Shown in pieces: positions 16,832 to 25,766 of a stretch of 64,000 nucleotides of DNA. Made by a program: the position numbers and the translations under genes. A model generated the notes under the pieces. The model was not told the DNA's origin. It saw only the letters and a list, made by a program, of their open reading frames with translations, and did not search any database. This DNA comes from Agitococcus sp. (GTDB lineage: Bacteria; Pseudomonadota; Gammaproteobacteria; Pseudomonadales; Moraxellaceae). Position 1 is the stretch's first letter; every line of letters starts with the position of its first letter. The stretch is from positions 62,001 through 126,000 of the forward strand of contig JAUSLJ010000001.1 in the NCBI GenBank assembly GCA_030646715.1. The letters run 5' to 3'.

Positions 16832-18556
16832 ATGATAGAAAACGGCGATCTTATTTTAAATTATTTAGAAAGACTGGGCGTGAAGTATGTCTTTGGCGTA
16901 CCCGGTGGCAGCATTGAGCCTTTTTACAATGCCCTCGCACGGCGACAGCGACAAGGTGGTATCAGAGCGGTGACCGCTCGCCATGAGGCAGGCGCAGCAT
17001 TTATGGCCGATGGTTACACGCGGGAAACAGGGCGTATTGGCGTTTGCTGTTCCACCGCAGGGCCTGGTGCAACGAATTTAATTACAGGTGTTGCTTCGGC
17101 CTATGCTGATGGTATTCCTATGCTGGTGATTACCGCGCAGACTTCCATCGAAAAATTTGGTCGTGGTTCGTTTCAAGATAGTTCATGCACGGGTGTCAAT
17201 ACCGCTGAAATGTTTACCCACTGCACCCGTTTTAACACCTTGGTTTCTCATACCGCGCAACTGGAACCAAAGTTTCTACAAGCCATTAGTTATGCCATTA
17301 GTAATCGCCCCGGTCCTGTACATTTGAGTATTCCTTTAGATGTCATGCGCGCTAAAGTAGAGCCACATCGTATCAATAGTACTATGCGCGCCTTTATTAA
17401 CCATGATGTTGTACCCAGCCAAGAAGCGATACAACTGGTACTTAAAGATTTAGCCGACAAAAGCAAAGTGACGGTGGTGATTGGTGAAGGGGCAGCAGGG
17501 GCAATAGATACCATTATCAGTTTGATTGAATCACGGGGGTGGTTATTTGTGACTACTCCGAGAGCCAAAGGTTTGGTCAATAGTTTTCATCCTTCATATC
17601 GTGGTGTCTTTGGTTTTGCGGGGCACGAGAGTGCATTAGAGGCATTACAGCCTGAAAATGCTCAACGAGTGGTTGTTGTTGGTACGGCCTTAGATGAGGT
17701 GTCTACCAGTGGTTGGGATACATCGGCGATTATGTCTGAACGATTAATTCATTTGTCCAGTAACTCCGAGCATCTCAGCCGTTCGTTTATGGCGAAGTTA
17801 TGTATTTTAGGATCGTTGGAATTAATGTTAAAGCCTTTTGCTAAGCTGTTAGAAAACAACGCCTTCAAAAAAGGCTTAGTGCTGTCTTCTGATGACCGTG
17901 GCTTGCCAAAAATGGTCAATTTAGCGAATAGAGATAAGTGTTTTAGCGGCAAAGGACGAGTCAAACCACAAGCCTTAATGACAAAAATGAGTGCCATTTG
18001 CCCAGATGATACGCGTGTACTCATGGATACAGGCAATAGTTTTTTGTGGGGCATTCATTATTGGAACTGTAAACGTCCGATAGACTTTAACCCGAAAAAA
18101 ACCTTATTTCATATTGGTATTGGCTTTGCGTCGATGGGCTGGGCAATTGGTGCTGCGGTTGGTATGGCGGCAGGTGCAAAAGGTAAACCTGTGGTGTGTT
18201 TTACGGGTGATGGCAGTATGTTGATGAGCGGTCAAGAAATCACCACCGCATTACAAGAAAATCTCAATGTATTGTTCGTGGTGTTGAATGACTCGTCACT
18301 TGGCATGATTAGACACGGCCAACAATTAGGCGGTGCAGAGCAAATTGGAAATGAATTACCTGCCATTAACTTTGCTAAGATGGCACAAGCGATGGGCGTG
18401 GAGGCATATCGGATTGAGACGATGGCCGATCTTGATAAGTTAGATATTCCTCATTTACTTAGTAAATCCGCACCCTGTTTATTAGATGTCTTGATTGATG
18501 GTGATGAAGTGCCACCGATGGGCGCGCGCATGAAAGTTCTGACTGGAGCAGTGTAA
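16832..18556 (+). CDS. ThDP-dependent enzyme of the acetolactate-synthase family
   Basis: The 574-residue protein has the three-domain acetolactate-synthase fold. The catalytic Glu is E52 in ARHEAGAAFMADGY; CSTAGPGATNLITGVASAYA forms the pyrimidine-binding domain; the Mg-ThDP motif starts GDG at 459-461 and ends at the ND of FVVLNDSSLGM. The ATG at 16832 is preferred to 16820 because GAGG precedes it. No small regulatory subunit follows, and it is not with ilv genes, so a role in branched-chain synthesis is unlikely. Its stop overlaps the next start (TAATG), coupling it to two citrate-synthase-like proteins. It probably decarboxylates a 2-oxo acid or joins its product to an acceptor; the substrate is unknown. 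Confidence 0.85.
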   Translation: MIENGDLILNYLERLGVKYVFGVPGGSIEPFYNALARRQRQGGIRAVTARHEAGAAFMADGYTRETGRIGVCCSTAGPGATNLITGVASAYADGIPMLVITAQTSIEKFGRGSFQDSSCTGVNTAEMFTHCTRFNTLVSHTAQLEPKFLQAISYAISNRPGPVHLSIPLDVMRAKVEPHRINSTMRAFINHDVVPSQEAIQLVLKDLADKSKVTVVIGEGAAGAIDTIISLIESRGWLFVTTPRAKGLVNSFHPSYRGVFGFAGHESALEALQPENAQRVVVVGTALDEVSTSGWDTSAIMSERLIHLSSNSEHLSRSFMAKLCILGSLELMLKPFAKLLENNAFKKGLVLSSDDRGLPKMVNLANRDKCFSGKGRVKPQALMTKMSAICPDDTRVLMDTGNSFLWGIHYWNCKRPIDFNPKKTLFHIGIGFASMGWAIGAAVGMAAGAKGKPVVCFTGDGSMLMSGQEITTALQENLNVLFVVLNDSSLGMIRHGQQLGGAEQIGNELPAINFAKMAQAMGVEAYRIETMADLDKLDIPHLLSKSAPCLLDVLIDGDEVPPMGARMKVLTGAV

Positions 18557-19386
18557 TGAGCAATAAGCAAGTATTTCACAGTCATATTTGGCAAGAAGAA
18601 GCCGAAGAAAATAATCCTTTTGAGGCTAAAGCCTGTTATTGCCATGGCTATGATGTTTACGGTGATTTATTGGGTAAGGTGAGTTGGTCTGAGTATCTGT
18701 ACCTGCTATTAAAAGGCGAACGGCCTTCACCTATTCAAGCCCAATTATTGGAGTCCTTAGCGGTTGCTTTTGCTAATCGAGGGCCTCGTGATCATAGTAT
18801 CCGTGCGGCAATGAATGGCGGTGTCGGTGGTACAACAGCCGCAGGCTCATTAATGGCGGCACTTGCCGTTGGTGCAGGACAATATGGTGGCGCACATGAA
18901 GTGTTTCATGCCGTCAATGTCTGGCAGTGCGCAGGTCAAGATATCACGCAATGGCAAACCATGATTCAACAGCTACTTGCAGATAAAGCGGTGGATATTT
19001 GGCTGCCGATGGAGCATGCACCGGGTTTTGATCCAAACGGGGAGAGTTGCACCACCCCTACACGCCAAACGCTGGCCTACTTGTCAGGTTTTATCGAGGG
19101 TGGAGCGTTGCAATGGTTGAATCATCATCGAGAGACTTTAGAAGAACTGGCTACTTGTCCCTTATCGATGACAGGAGTGGCAGCGGCGGCTTTGTTTGAC
19201 CTCGGTTTTAGTGCAGAACAAGCTGAAATGGTATTTTTGTTGCTTCGACTACCGGGTGCAGCCGCTCATGCAATGGAGCAGCAAGCATTAGGTTGGAAAA
19301 AATTTCCCTTTATTGCCAGTATGATTGAATTAGAAAATGACCCTGGTTCTTTAGGCGTGCCGAGTATTGAGGAGTTTGGTCTATGA
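18556..19386 (+). CDS. Citrate-synthase/citryl-CoA-lyase-like protein, diverged
   Basis: The 276-residue protein keeps the short citryl-CoA-lyase form of the citrate synthase fold: GQYGGAHEVFHAV corresponds to the family HGGA segment, and GVAAAALFDLGFSAEQ with RLPGAAAHAMEQQ to the C-terminal helices. By eye the first catalytic His (HGGA) is Tyr (YGGA), the catalytic Asp of NVDG is Thr (SMTG), and a His survives in MEHAPGFDP. Citrate synthase needs two His and one Asp, so ordinary catalysis is doubtful. It overlaps the ThDP gene (TAATG) and the next paralogue (ATGA), suggesting a fixed stoichiometry, perhaps a heteromer. Confidence 0.75.
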   Translation: MSNKQVFHSHIWQEEAEENNPFEAKACYCHGYDVYGDLLGKVSWSEYLYLLLKGERPSPIQAQLLESLAVAFANRGPRDHSIRAAMNGGVGGTTAAGSLMAALAVGAGQYGGAHEVFHAVNVWQCAGQDITQWQTMIQQLLADKAVDIWLPMEHAPGFDPNGESCTTPTRQTLAYLSGFIEGGALQWLNHHRETLEELATCPLSMTGVAAAALFDLGFSAEQAEMVFLLLRLPGAAAHAMEQQALGWKKFPFIASMIELENDPGSLGVPSIEEFGL

Positions 19387-20174
19387 GCAATATTCAATTA
19401 CAAACCCATGAAAACAACTGGCAAACCCGCATTGGCAAAGCCTTTTTGTGTGATCGCGCCGTATTGAGAGGGAGGGATTTGCACCATGAATTAGGCGATT
19501 GGAATTGGTTCGCCGTCTATCTCTATGGCATTACAGGACGTGAGTTTTCTGAAAATCAAATCAAAATGTTGGCCTATTTTTGGATTGCCACGAGTTATGC
19601 TGACCCGAGTATTTGGCCAAATCATGTCGCGGCGTTGGGCGGTACGGTTCGTAGCACCGCATCTTTGTCTTGTATGGCGGGATTAGCCCTTGGTGAAGCG
19701 TCAATCTATGGCCGCAGACCTGAAAAGCGGGCCTTGGATTTCTTTTATCGTACCCGTGAGTCACTTAGTAAAGGTGAAGCACTAGCAGAACTCATCGAGC
19801 GAGAGCTGATCGAGCGTAAAACTATCTATGGTTATGGTCGGCCATTGGCAAAAATTGACGAGCGTGTCCCGCATACCTTAGTGATGGCTAAAAAGTTGGG
19901 GCTTGATGGTGGTCAATACTTACAGTTAGCTAAAGAGGTTTATCACTATCTTAAAAACAACAAAGGCTTATCCATCAATATTTCGGCGATAAACACCGCG
20001 TTGGTGGCGGATATCGGTTTAAGTCCTGAAGAGTATCAGTTGTTTTTAACGCCCTGTTTTATTACAGGTATTGCGCCCTGCTATGTCGATACCCGCGATA
20101 AGCCTGAAGGTGCATTTTTTCCCATGCGTTGTAGCAGTATTGCTTATCAAGGAAAGCCGAAGCGAGTCTGGTAA
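19383..20174 (+). CDS. Second citrate-synthase-like protein, diverged
   Basis: The 263-residue protein is a distant paralogue of its neighbour. SIYGRRPEKRALDFF sits where HGGA is expected, GYGRPLAKIDERVPHTL resembles the GFGH-P-V-K-DPR loop with Arg in place of the second His, and INISAINTALVADIGLSPEE matches the NVDG helix with Ser in place of the Asp. The C-terminal AYQGKPKRVW fits the family's YxGP-R-ending. All three catalytic residues thus appear replaced. It may be a structural or regulatory partner of the 276-residue protein, or the pair may carry out a different acyl-CoA reaction. The overlap ATGA shows translational coupling. It ends the operon. Confidence 0.7.
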   Translation: MSNIQLQTHENNWQTRIGKAFLCDRAVLRGRDLHHELGDWNWFAVYLYGITGREFSENQIKMLAYFWIATSYADPSIWPNHVAALGGTVRSTASLSCMAGLALGEASIYGRRPEKRALDFFYRTRESLSKGEALAELIERELIERKTIYGYGRPLAKIDERVPHTLVMAKKLGLDGGQYLQLAKEVYHYLKNNKGLSINISAINTALVADIGLSPEEYQLFLTPCFITGIAPCYVDTRDKPEGAFFPMRCSSIAYQGKPKRVW

Positions 20175-20210
20175 AGAATCAAGAAAAAGTGTTTCAACCC
20201 TTGCCCCAGT

Positions 20211-20233
20211 ACTCTCTCCCCGAGGGAGAGAGT
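20211..20233. repeat. GC-rich inverted repeat between convergent genes
   Basis: A perfect 10-bp inverted repeat, ACTCTCTCCC and GGGAGAGAGT around CGA, lies between the convergent citrate-synthase-like and TonB-receptor genes. It resembles the other pyrimidine/purine intergenic palindromes at 32.7, 36.7 and 60.8 kb and may act as a bidirectional terminator, although no T-tract follows. Confidence 0.6.
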
Positions 20234-20263
20234 CAGTGAGGTTTAATTATCTACTCATGTCAC

Positions 20264-22390
20264 TTAAAAAGTATAAGTTAGCTCGCCATATACGCTACGT
20301 CCTGCCATTGGAAAGTCTTTAGGAAGATAGACTACAGGGCCAGGACTGGGTTCGGTGACATCCGCATCTAATAGATTCCGAACCGATAATGCCACATCCA
20401 ATCCACGCCAGGCATTTTGTTTGCGTAACGTCACGTCAATTGTCGTGTAGGCATCGTTGGCTGGGCGAGTATCACCGAGTACACGTTTTTGCTTGCCGAC
20501 CCAAGTGACTTGGCTATCGAAGTGCCAATCAGAAGCGATCGTCCATTCACTGCGCGCATATATTTGCTGATTGGGTGCATCGCCGACATCGGCATCTGTT
20601 TTTTGGTCAGTTGATTGTTGATAAGCGTAATTGACTAAGAAGCGTAAATTATAGACAGGCGAGTAGTCGGCTTCTAACTCAAAACCTTGCCCTTGAAGTT
20701 CACCGATATTTTGCGCTTTTGCCCCACCAATCTGAGGTACAAAGGTAATAAAGTCCTTGATGTTATAGCGATAAATGTTAGCGGTGTAGAGCAGTCGTGA
20801 TGACAGTTGGTGAGAAAGCGCAAGCTCATAGGTGTCTATCGTTTCGGGTTTAAGATTAGGATTGCCTAAAGTGAGGGGGTTGCTGGTAGCAAATAGTTCT
20901 GAGAAAGACGGTGCGCGAAAAGCTTTGCCATACAATAACTTCGTCGTGACTTTATCAGTTGTTGCCCACACTAGGGCCAGTCTAGGATTGGTGGTATTGC
21001 CAAAATCAGAGAAGTGGTCGTAACGAACCCCCGTTGTCGCTAGCCAATTACGCGCTAACTTCCATTCGTCTTGGGCAAATAGATAGTAGCTAGTGCGTTG
21101 TTTTTCGGGTAGCCAGATTTCTGCGGTATCATTGATATATTCTAATCCATTAGCTCGTGGTGAAAAGTTGGGATTGAAGTTTTTGCTTTCGGTGACTTCA
21201 AAGACATCGTCCCAATAAAAACCAGTGCCAGATCTGATTAAGTGGTTGTTTATGCCACTATAGAGTACGTTAAAATCAACACGGGCGTTTTCTTCTTTAT
21301 AACCAGGATTGCCGATAAAGCCATCGGGATACGCTCCACCAAATGCCCCCGCAGGAAACAGGACAAGACTTTTCTTGATTTCTTGGGTGTTGCTGTAGTA
21401 ACTGACACGGCTATCAACATCCAAACTCGGTGCTAAGTCCTTGAGGGAGTAAGTATAGTCAAGATTATAGCGTTGACTTGCCGCACGCGAAGACGGGTCA
21501 AGTGCCTCAGCATAACCAACACTAGAACCAATATTAGAACGTCCTTGATAACCCAGTCGCAGTTGTGAGTTTTTATAAGCAATGTCTAATCGTGCATCAA
21601 CCATGTCTTTCATGGTGTTAACGCTACCAGGAGCTAGACTGGCATGGGTATTAAAAGCACCATCCAATAGTGTTTGTCTATCCTGCTCAACAATTTTCTT
21701 CCAGCCATCGGTGGTTTCGGCTTCTAAGCTAAAGCCGACATTGATACCCTGATAACTGCTGCCATGTGTTAACCATGCTGCCTGTGTGCCAAAGCTGCCA
21801 GCTCTCACGCCTGTTTGTGTGCCGCGCAGATCATCGTATTTTTTAGTGATAATGTTGATAACGCCCGAAAAAGCATCTGCTCCGTATAAAGCAGAACCTG
21901 GCCCACGAATGACTTCAACACGCGCAATCGATTTAATCGGCATTCCCGCCCATACATTACCTCTATTGCCAAAAACCAAGCCAGTGACAGGGATACCGTT
22001 AATCAGCATCAATGTTTGGGGATTGAACGTAGAAGTAATGCCGCGAATAATATATTTAGGTGTGTAGTCTTGGTCAGAACGGCCAACGTGTAAACCTGGC
22101 ACGGTTTCAAGCACTTGATCTAAATCGGTTGCACCCATCGCGGCAATATCATCGGCGGTAATAACCGTCGCAATAGCAGCTGCTTTATCTAAGGGCGTTT
22201 GCGTGCCTGAGGCAATGGAGGTGACGCGAATTTTACCTAAATCATCCAACGACATATCCCACAAGTCGCCGCTGGCCAAAACAGGCTCGGTCAGCAACAG
22301 CGTACTGGAAAGGCTAATACATAATCCAAGAATTGAACGTCTGCTGGGTAAAGAGTTAAATACCGATACAATTAAATTTTTTTTCATCAT
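20264..22390 (-). CDS. TonB-dependent outer-membrane receptor
   Basis: The 708-residue protein has a signal peptide (LGLCISLSSTLLLTEPVLAS), a plug domain (about 60-180, with VLETVPGLHVGRSDQ, LMLINGIPVTG and RVEVIRGPGSALYGADAFSG) and a 22-strand beta barrel ending in the aromatic ELTYTF needed for BAM assembly. No clear TonB box is seen, though the mature N-terminus (SLDDLGKIRVTSIASG) resembles receptors of the vitamin B12/heme type. Uptake of an iron complex, cobalamin or another large nutrient is expected; the ligand cannot be told. No Fur box or cobalamin riboswitch was seen upstream. It converges on the ThDP operon. Confidence 0.88.
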   Translation of the reverse strand: MMKKNLIVSVFNSLPSRRSILGLCISLSSTLLLTEPVLASGDLWDMSLDDLGKIRVTSIASGTQTPLDKAAAIATVITADDIAAMGATDLDQVLETVPGLHVGRSDQDYTPKYIIRGITSTFNPQTLMLINGIPVTGLVFGNRGNVWAGMPIKSIARVEVIRGPGSALYGADAFSGVINIITKKYDDLRGTQTGVRAGSFGTQAAWLTHGSSYQGINVGFSLEAETTDGWKKIVEQDRQTLLDGAFNTHASLAPGSVNTMKDMVDARLDIAYKNSQLRLGYQGRSNIGSSVGYAEALDPSSRAASQRYNLDYTYSLKDLAPSLDVDSRVSYYSNTQEIKKSLVLFPAGAFGGAYPDGFIGNPGYKEENARVDFNVLYSGINNHLIRSGTGFYWDDVFEVTESKNFNPNFSPRANGLEYINDTAEIWLPEKQRTSYYLFAQDEWKLARNWLATTGVRYDHFSDFGNTTNPRLALVWATTDKVTTKLLYGKAFRAPSFSELFATSNPLTLGNPNLKPETIDTYELALSHQLSSRLLYTANIYRYNIKDFITFVPQIGGAKAQNIGELQGQGFELEADYSPVYNLRFLVNYAYQQSTDQKTDADVGDAPNQQIYARSEWTIASDWHFDSQVTWVGKQKRVLGDTRPANDAYTTIDVTLRKQNAWRGLDVALSVRNLLDADVTEPSPGPVVYLPKDFPMAGRSVYGELTYTF

Positions 22391-22814
22391 GAATGCTCAC
22401 TATTTCTATTTTTTTAATAGTCACAAGGCTATTAATGACTTTATTGTTGATGACTTCCATTTGCGGGTTTTGATGACGAGTTACGCTAAACAGAGTAAGA
22501 GTACATCGCTTGTCCGCGCGGTTACACACTTTTTATTGTTTTTATCGGGAAATAACGTAATTTTGTCGTTTGCACACTTGACAGATTGTTAGGATTGATG
22601 TTTTTGCGCCCGTTATTGGCTCAAAAAATTAGAAAATGTTGGTATTCACGCTGAAAATATCAGTCAAGGTAGGGTACAATCGCGCGCTTTTTGTATTTTT
22701 AGCGCGCTAATACAAACGATACGTTGAAGATTAGTGCTAAGTTTTTGGGGGTTAGTCGGCCACAAGCCAACAAGACTGGCCGTTAGTTGTAAAAACTCAA
22801 GCTGAGGGTTGACC
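22391..22814. other. Intergenic control region between the TonB receptor and pntAA
   Basis: This 424-base divergent gap holds no convincing gene. Near the TonB-receptor start is a 7-bp inverted repeat, TTAATAG and CTATTAA (22414-22420, 22429-22435). Close to pntAA is a 6-bp repeat, CGGCCA and TGGCCG (22757-22762, 22777-22782), flanked by GTTAGT direct repeats. TACAAT at 22675-22680 could be a -10 element for pntAA, but no good -35 was found. Confidence 0.4.
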
Positions 22815-23945
22815 ATGCAAATCGGTATTCCAGCGGAAATTATCGCTGGCGAAACGCGTGTCGCTGCCACACCAGAAACGGTAAAGAAATTTATCGCCGC
22901 TGGCCATAGTGTAGTGATACAAACAGGTGCTGGTATTCAGGCAAGTGTGCCAGATGCTGACTTTAGTGCAGCAGGTGCGACGATTGTCAATGATGCGGCA
23001 TCGGCTTACGCCAGTGATGTCATTCTCAAAGTGCGTGCACCAGAAACGGACGAGATTGCTCTCATTAAAGAGGGTGCGGCCGTTGTCGCCATGTTTGACC
23101 CTTTCCGTAACCCCAATTTAGCCGCGTTTGCTGCCAGAAACTTGCAATGTTTCGCTTTGGAATTGTTACCTCGTACCTTGTCGCGTGCGCAAAATATGGA
23201 CGTGTTGTCCTCGCAAGCGAACTTGGCAGGTTATAAATCCGTGTTATTAGCCGCAAATGCCTATCAGCGTTTATTCCCGATGCTAATGACCGCCGCAGGG
23301 ACAGTAAAACCTGCGCGTATTGTCGTGTTGGGCGTGGGTGTGGCAGGTTTGTCAGCCATTGCCACCGCCAAACGTTTAGGCGCAATTGTTGAAGCGTCGG
23401 ATATGCGTCCTACCGCCAAAGAGCAAGTTGAGTCTTTAGGTGGAAAGTGGTTAGACGTACCGATGTCTGACGAAGAAAAAGCCAAAGCTCTGGGCGCAGG
23501 CGGTTATGCGTGGATGCCTTCGGCAGAGTATGTGCGTGACCAAAAAGTGATTGTTGATAAAGCGGTTTCGGCGGCTGACATCATCATTACTACCGCGTTA
23601 ATTCCGGGTCGAGCAGCACCCAAATTAGTGTATGCCGATACCATCGCCAAAATGAAAGCAGGTTCAGTTATTTTGGATATGGCCGTCGAAAGCGGTGGCA
23701 ACGTCGAAGGCTCTGTCTGTGGCGAAACCGTCACTACCAGCAATGGCGTAAAAATCTTAGGTATTCCTAATATTCCTGGTACGGTTGCTGCTGAATCTTC
23801 TGCTTTATATGCGCGTAATTTACTCAATTTAATGCTGACCTTGTTTAATAAAGAAACAGGCGCGTTAACGGTTAACATGAGTGACGAAGTGCATAAAGCA
23901 TTGCTCATTACCCAAGCAGGCGAAGTCCTGTTCGCGAAGAAGTGA
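22815..23945 (+). CDS. pntAA: NAD(P) transhydrogenase alpha subunit, domain I
   Basis: This 376-residue protein is the NAD(H)-binding domain I of proton-translocating transhydrogenase, which makes NADPH from NADH using the proton gradient. It starts MQIGIPAEIIAGETRVAATPE as the family does and has the dinucleotide-binding motif VLGVGVAGLSAIATAKRLGA. The ATG at 22815 has GAGGG six bases upstream; an in-frame TTG at 22809 is less likely. The alpha chain is split into pntAA and pntAB, as in Rhodospirillum and Acinetobacter, rather than fused as in E. coli. pntAB follows after 11 bases. Confidence 0.96.
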   Translation: MQIGIPAEIIAGETRVAATPETVKKFIAAGHSVVIQTGAGIQASVPDADFSAAGATIVNDAASAYASDVILKVRAPETDEIALIKEGAAVVAMFDPFRNPNLAAFAARNLQCFALELLPRTLSRAQNMDVLSSQANLAGYKSVLLAANAYQRLFPMLMTAAGTVKPARIVVLGVGVAGLSAIATAKRLGAIVEASDMRPTAKEQVESLGGKWLDVPMSDEEKAKALGAGGYAWMPSAEYVRDQKVIVDKAVSAADIIITTALIPGRAAPKLVYADTIAKMKAGSVILDMAVESGGNVEGSVCGETVTTSNGVKILGIPNIPGTVAAESSALYARNLLNLMLTLFNKETGALTVNMSDEVHKALLITQAGEVLFAKK

Positions 23946-23956
23946 GGAGCTAAATC

Positions 23957-24304
23957 ATGAATGAAGTGATGACTCAGGCCGCCGAACACGCGGCCAGTGT
24001 GCCGTTTGTCAGTATTTTTACGATTTTTGTCTTGGCGATTTTTGTTGGTTATTACGTCGTTTGGGGCGTAACCCCCGCACTGCATACGCCGTTGATGGCG
24101 GTTACCAACGCACTGTCGGGCATTATTGTCGTCGGTGCGATGTTGCAAACCGTGAGCATCATGGGTGCTGACAATCTGCCGCAAGAAATTAGCGCGACCA
24201 GTTTACTGGGCGCATTTGCCGTCTTTTTGGCCAGTATCAACATCTTCGGTGGCTTTGCTGTCACCGAACGGATGCTTGATATGTTCAAAAAGAAAAAGAA
24301 ATAA
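23957..24304 (+). CDS. pntAB: NAD(P) transhydrogenase alpha subunit, membrane part
   Basis: The 115-residue membrane protein forms the alpha half of the transhydrogenase proton channel (domain II). It has three or four helices, with [20 protein letters not shown] near the start, [20 protein letters not shown] in the middle and a lysine-rich C-terminus. [13 protein letters not shown] is the family's conserved segment. It is framed by pntAA (11 bases) and pntB (12 bases), and AGGAGCT precedes its ATG. Confidence 0.95.
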   Translation: MNEVMTQAAEHAASVPFVSIFTIFVLAIFVGYYVVWGVTPALHTPLMAVTNALSGIIVVGAMLQTVSIMGADNLPQEISATSLLGAFAVFLASINIFGGFAVTERMLDMFKKKKK

Positions 24305-24316
24305 GGAGCGACCACG

Positions 24317-25705
24317 ATGCAAAGTTTTGCACAATATGCGGATTGGGCGTACCTGATTGGTGCTGTTCTCTTTATTTTAACGTTACGCGGTTTGTCTGGC
24401 CCTAAAACAGCCATTATGGGTAACCGTTACGGTATGACTGGCATGGCCTTAGCCGTGTTGACGACATTTTTTGTGGCACCAAGCCCCGTTTTAGGTTTGA
24501 TTATTGGTGCGATGGTGGCTGGTGCGGCGATTGGTATTTATCGCGCACGTACTGTGCCGATGACGCAAATGCCTGAAACCGTGGCGATGATGCACTCAGC
24601 AGTTGGTTTGTCGGCGGTCTGTATTGCTATTGCGGCAGTGTTGCACACAGGTGTTCATCATGACGGTATTCATCGTTTTGAGTTGTTTATTGGTTGTTTT
24701 GTCGGCGCGATTACCTTTACGGCATCGGTGTTTGCTTATGGCAAATTAGCCGCTAAAAAATGGGCAAAAACCATTAAAGGCACTTGGGTTAAGCCAGTCC
24801 AAGCGGTGTTGTTTTTAGCGATGATGGGTTTTGGTATTGGTTATTTCACTACCGAAAATTTGACTCACTTTTATTTGATGACGGCCTTTGCTTTGGCGTT
24901 TGGTTATATCTGGATTGCGCCAATCGGTGGCGGTGATATGCCAGTCGTGGTGTCGCTGTTGAACTCGTTTTCAGGTTGGGCGGCGGCGGGTATTGGTTTT
25001 ACCTTAAACAACCCGATGTTGATTATTGCGGGTTCGCTGGTTGGTTCTTCGGGTGCGATTCTGTCTTATGTCATGTGTCGTGCGATGAATCGTTCGTTGT
25101 TGAACGTCTTGTTTGGCGGTTTTGGTGTAACAGCCGCAGTGGAAGAAGAAGGCGACAAAAAAGAAAAGAATCATCGTTCAGGTTCTGCTGAAGATGCCGC
25201 TTTCTTGATGTCCAACGCTGATTCCGTCGTCATTGTGCCAGGTTATGGTTTGGCGCAAGCGCGTGCGCAAAACGCCGTTAAAGAACTCGCTACGGTGTTA
25301 AAAGAGAAGGGCGTCACCGTACGTTATGCGATTCACCCTGTTGCGGGTCGTATGCCAGGTCACATGAACGTGTTATTGGCGGAAGCGGATGTGCCTTATG
25401 ATGATGTCAAAGAAATGGACGAAATCAACAGCGATTTTGCCTCTACTGACGTGGTTTTAGTTATTGGCGCGAATGACGTAGTTAACCCTGCCGCTAAAGA
25501 TAATCCCGCGTCGCCGATTTATGGCATGCCGATTATTGAAGCGCATCGTGCGCGTACCGTCATGGTGATTAAACGTTCGATGGCTACTGGTTATGCAGGT
25601 TTGGATAACGACTTGTTCTACCTCGACAAAACGATGATGATTTTTGGCGATGCCAAAAAAGTTCTCGAAGATATGGTCAAAGGTGTCACAGGTGGCGGTC
25701 ACTAA
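24317..25705 (+). CDS. pntB: NAD(P) transhydrogenase beta subunit
   Basis: The 462-residue protein has eight or nine membrane helices followed by domain III (about residues 290-462), which binds NADP(H). VVIVPGYGLAQARAQNAVKE starts the nucleotide fold; VRYAIHPVAGRMPGHMNVLLAEA and VLVIGANDVVNPAA are the family's conserved loops around the NADP phosphate. Together with PntAA and PntAB it forms the inner-membrane proton-coupled complex. The C-terminus DAKKVLEDMVKGV is complete, and a strong terminator follows. Confidence 0.97.
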   Translation: MQSFAQYADWAYLIGAVLFILTLRGLSGPKTAIMGNRYGMTGMALAVLTTFFVAPSPVLGLIIGAMVAGAAIGIYRARTVPMTQMPETVAMMHSAVGLSAVCIAIAAVLHTGVHHDGIHRFELFIGCFVGAITFTASVFAYGKLAAKKWAKTIKGTWVKPVQAVLFLAMMGFGIGYFTTENLTHFYLMTAFALAFGYIWIAPIGGGDMPVVVSLLNSFSGWAAAGIGFTLNNPMLIIAGSLVGSSGAILSYVMCRAMNRSLLNVLFGGFGVTAAVEEEGDKKEKNHRSGSAEDAAFLMSNADSVVIVPGYGLAQARAQNAVKELATVLKEKGVTVRYAIHPVAGRMPGHMNVLLAEADVPYDDVKEMDEINSDFASTDVVLVIGANDVVNPAAKDNPASPIYGMPIIEAHRARTVMVIKRSMATGYAGLDNDLFYLDKTMMIFGDAKKVLEDMVKGVTGGGH

Positions 25706-25723
25706 ACTCTGATCGTGCTGATT

Positions 25724-25751
25724 AAAAACCCCCGAATGTTCGGGGGTTTTT
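25724..25751 (+). terminator. Strong terminator after pntB
   Basis: AAAAACCCCCG and CGGGGGTTTTT form a perfect 11-bp stem around a six-base loop, followed by a T-rich tract. Its mirror symmetry lets it also end the convergent terC-type gene (stop at 25767). Confidence 0.92.
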
Positions 25752-25766
25752 ATTTGCCTCATTCTG

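Noticed and set aside
22391-22814. Cobalamin riboswitch or Fur box for the TonB receptor
   Set aside because: No B12-box-like or GATAATGATAATCATTATC-like sequence could be found in the gap.
23504-24184. 226-residue minus-strand frame
   Set aside because: It is antisense to pntAA and pntAB, which match their families throughout.
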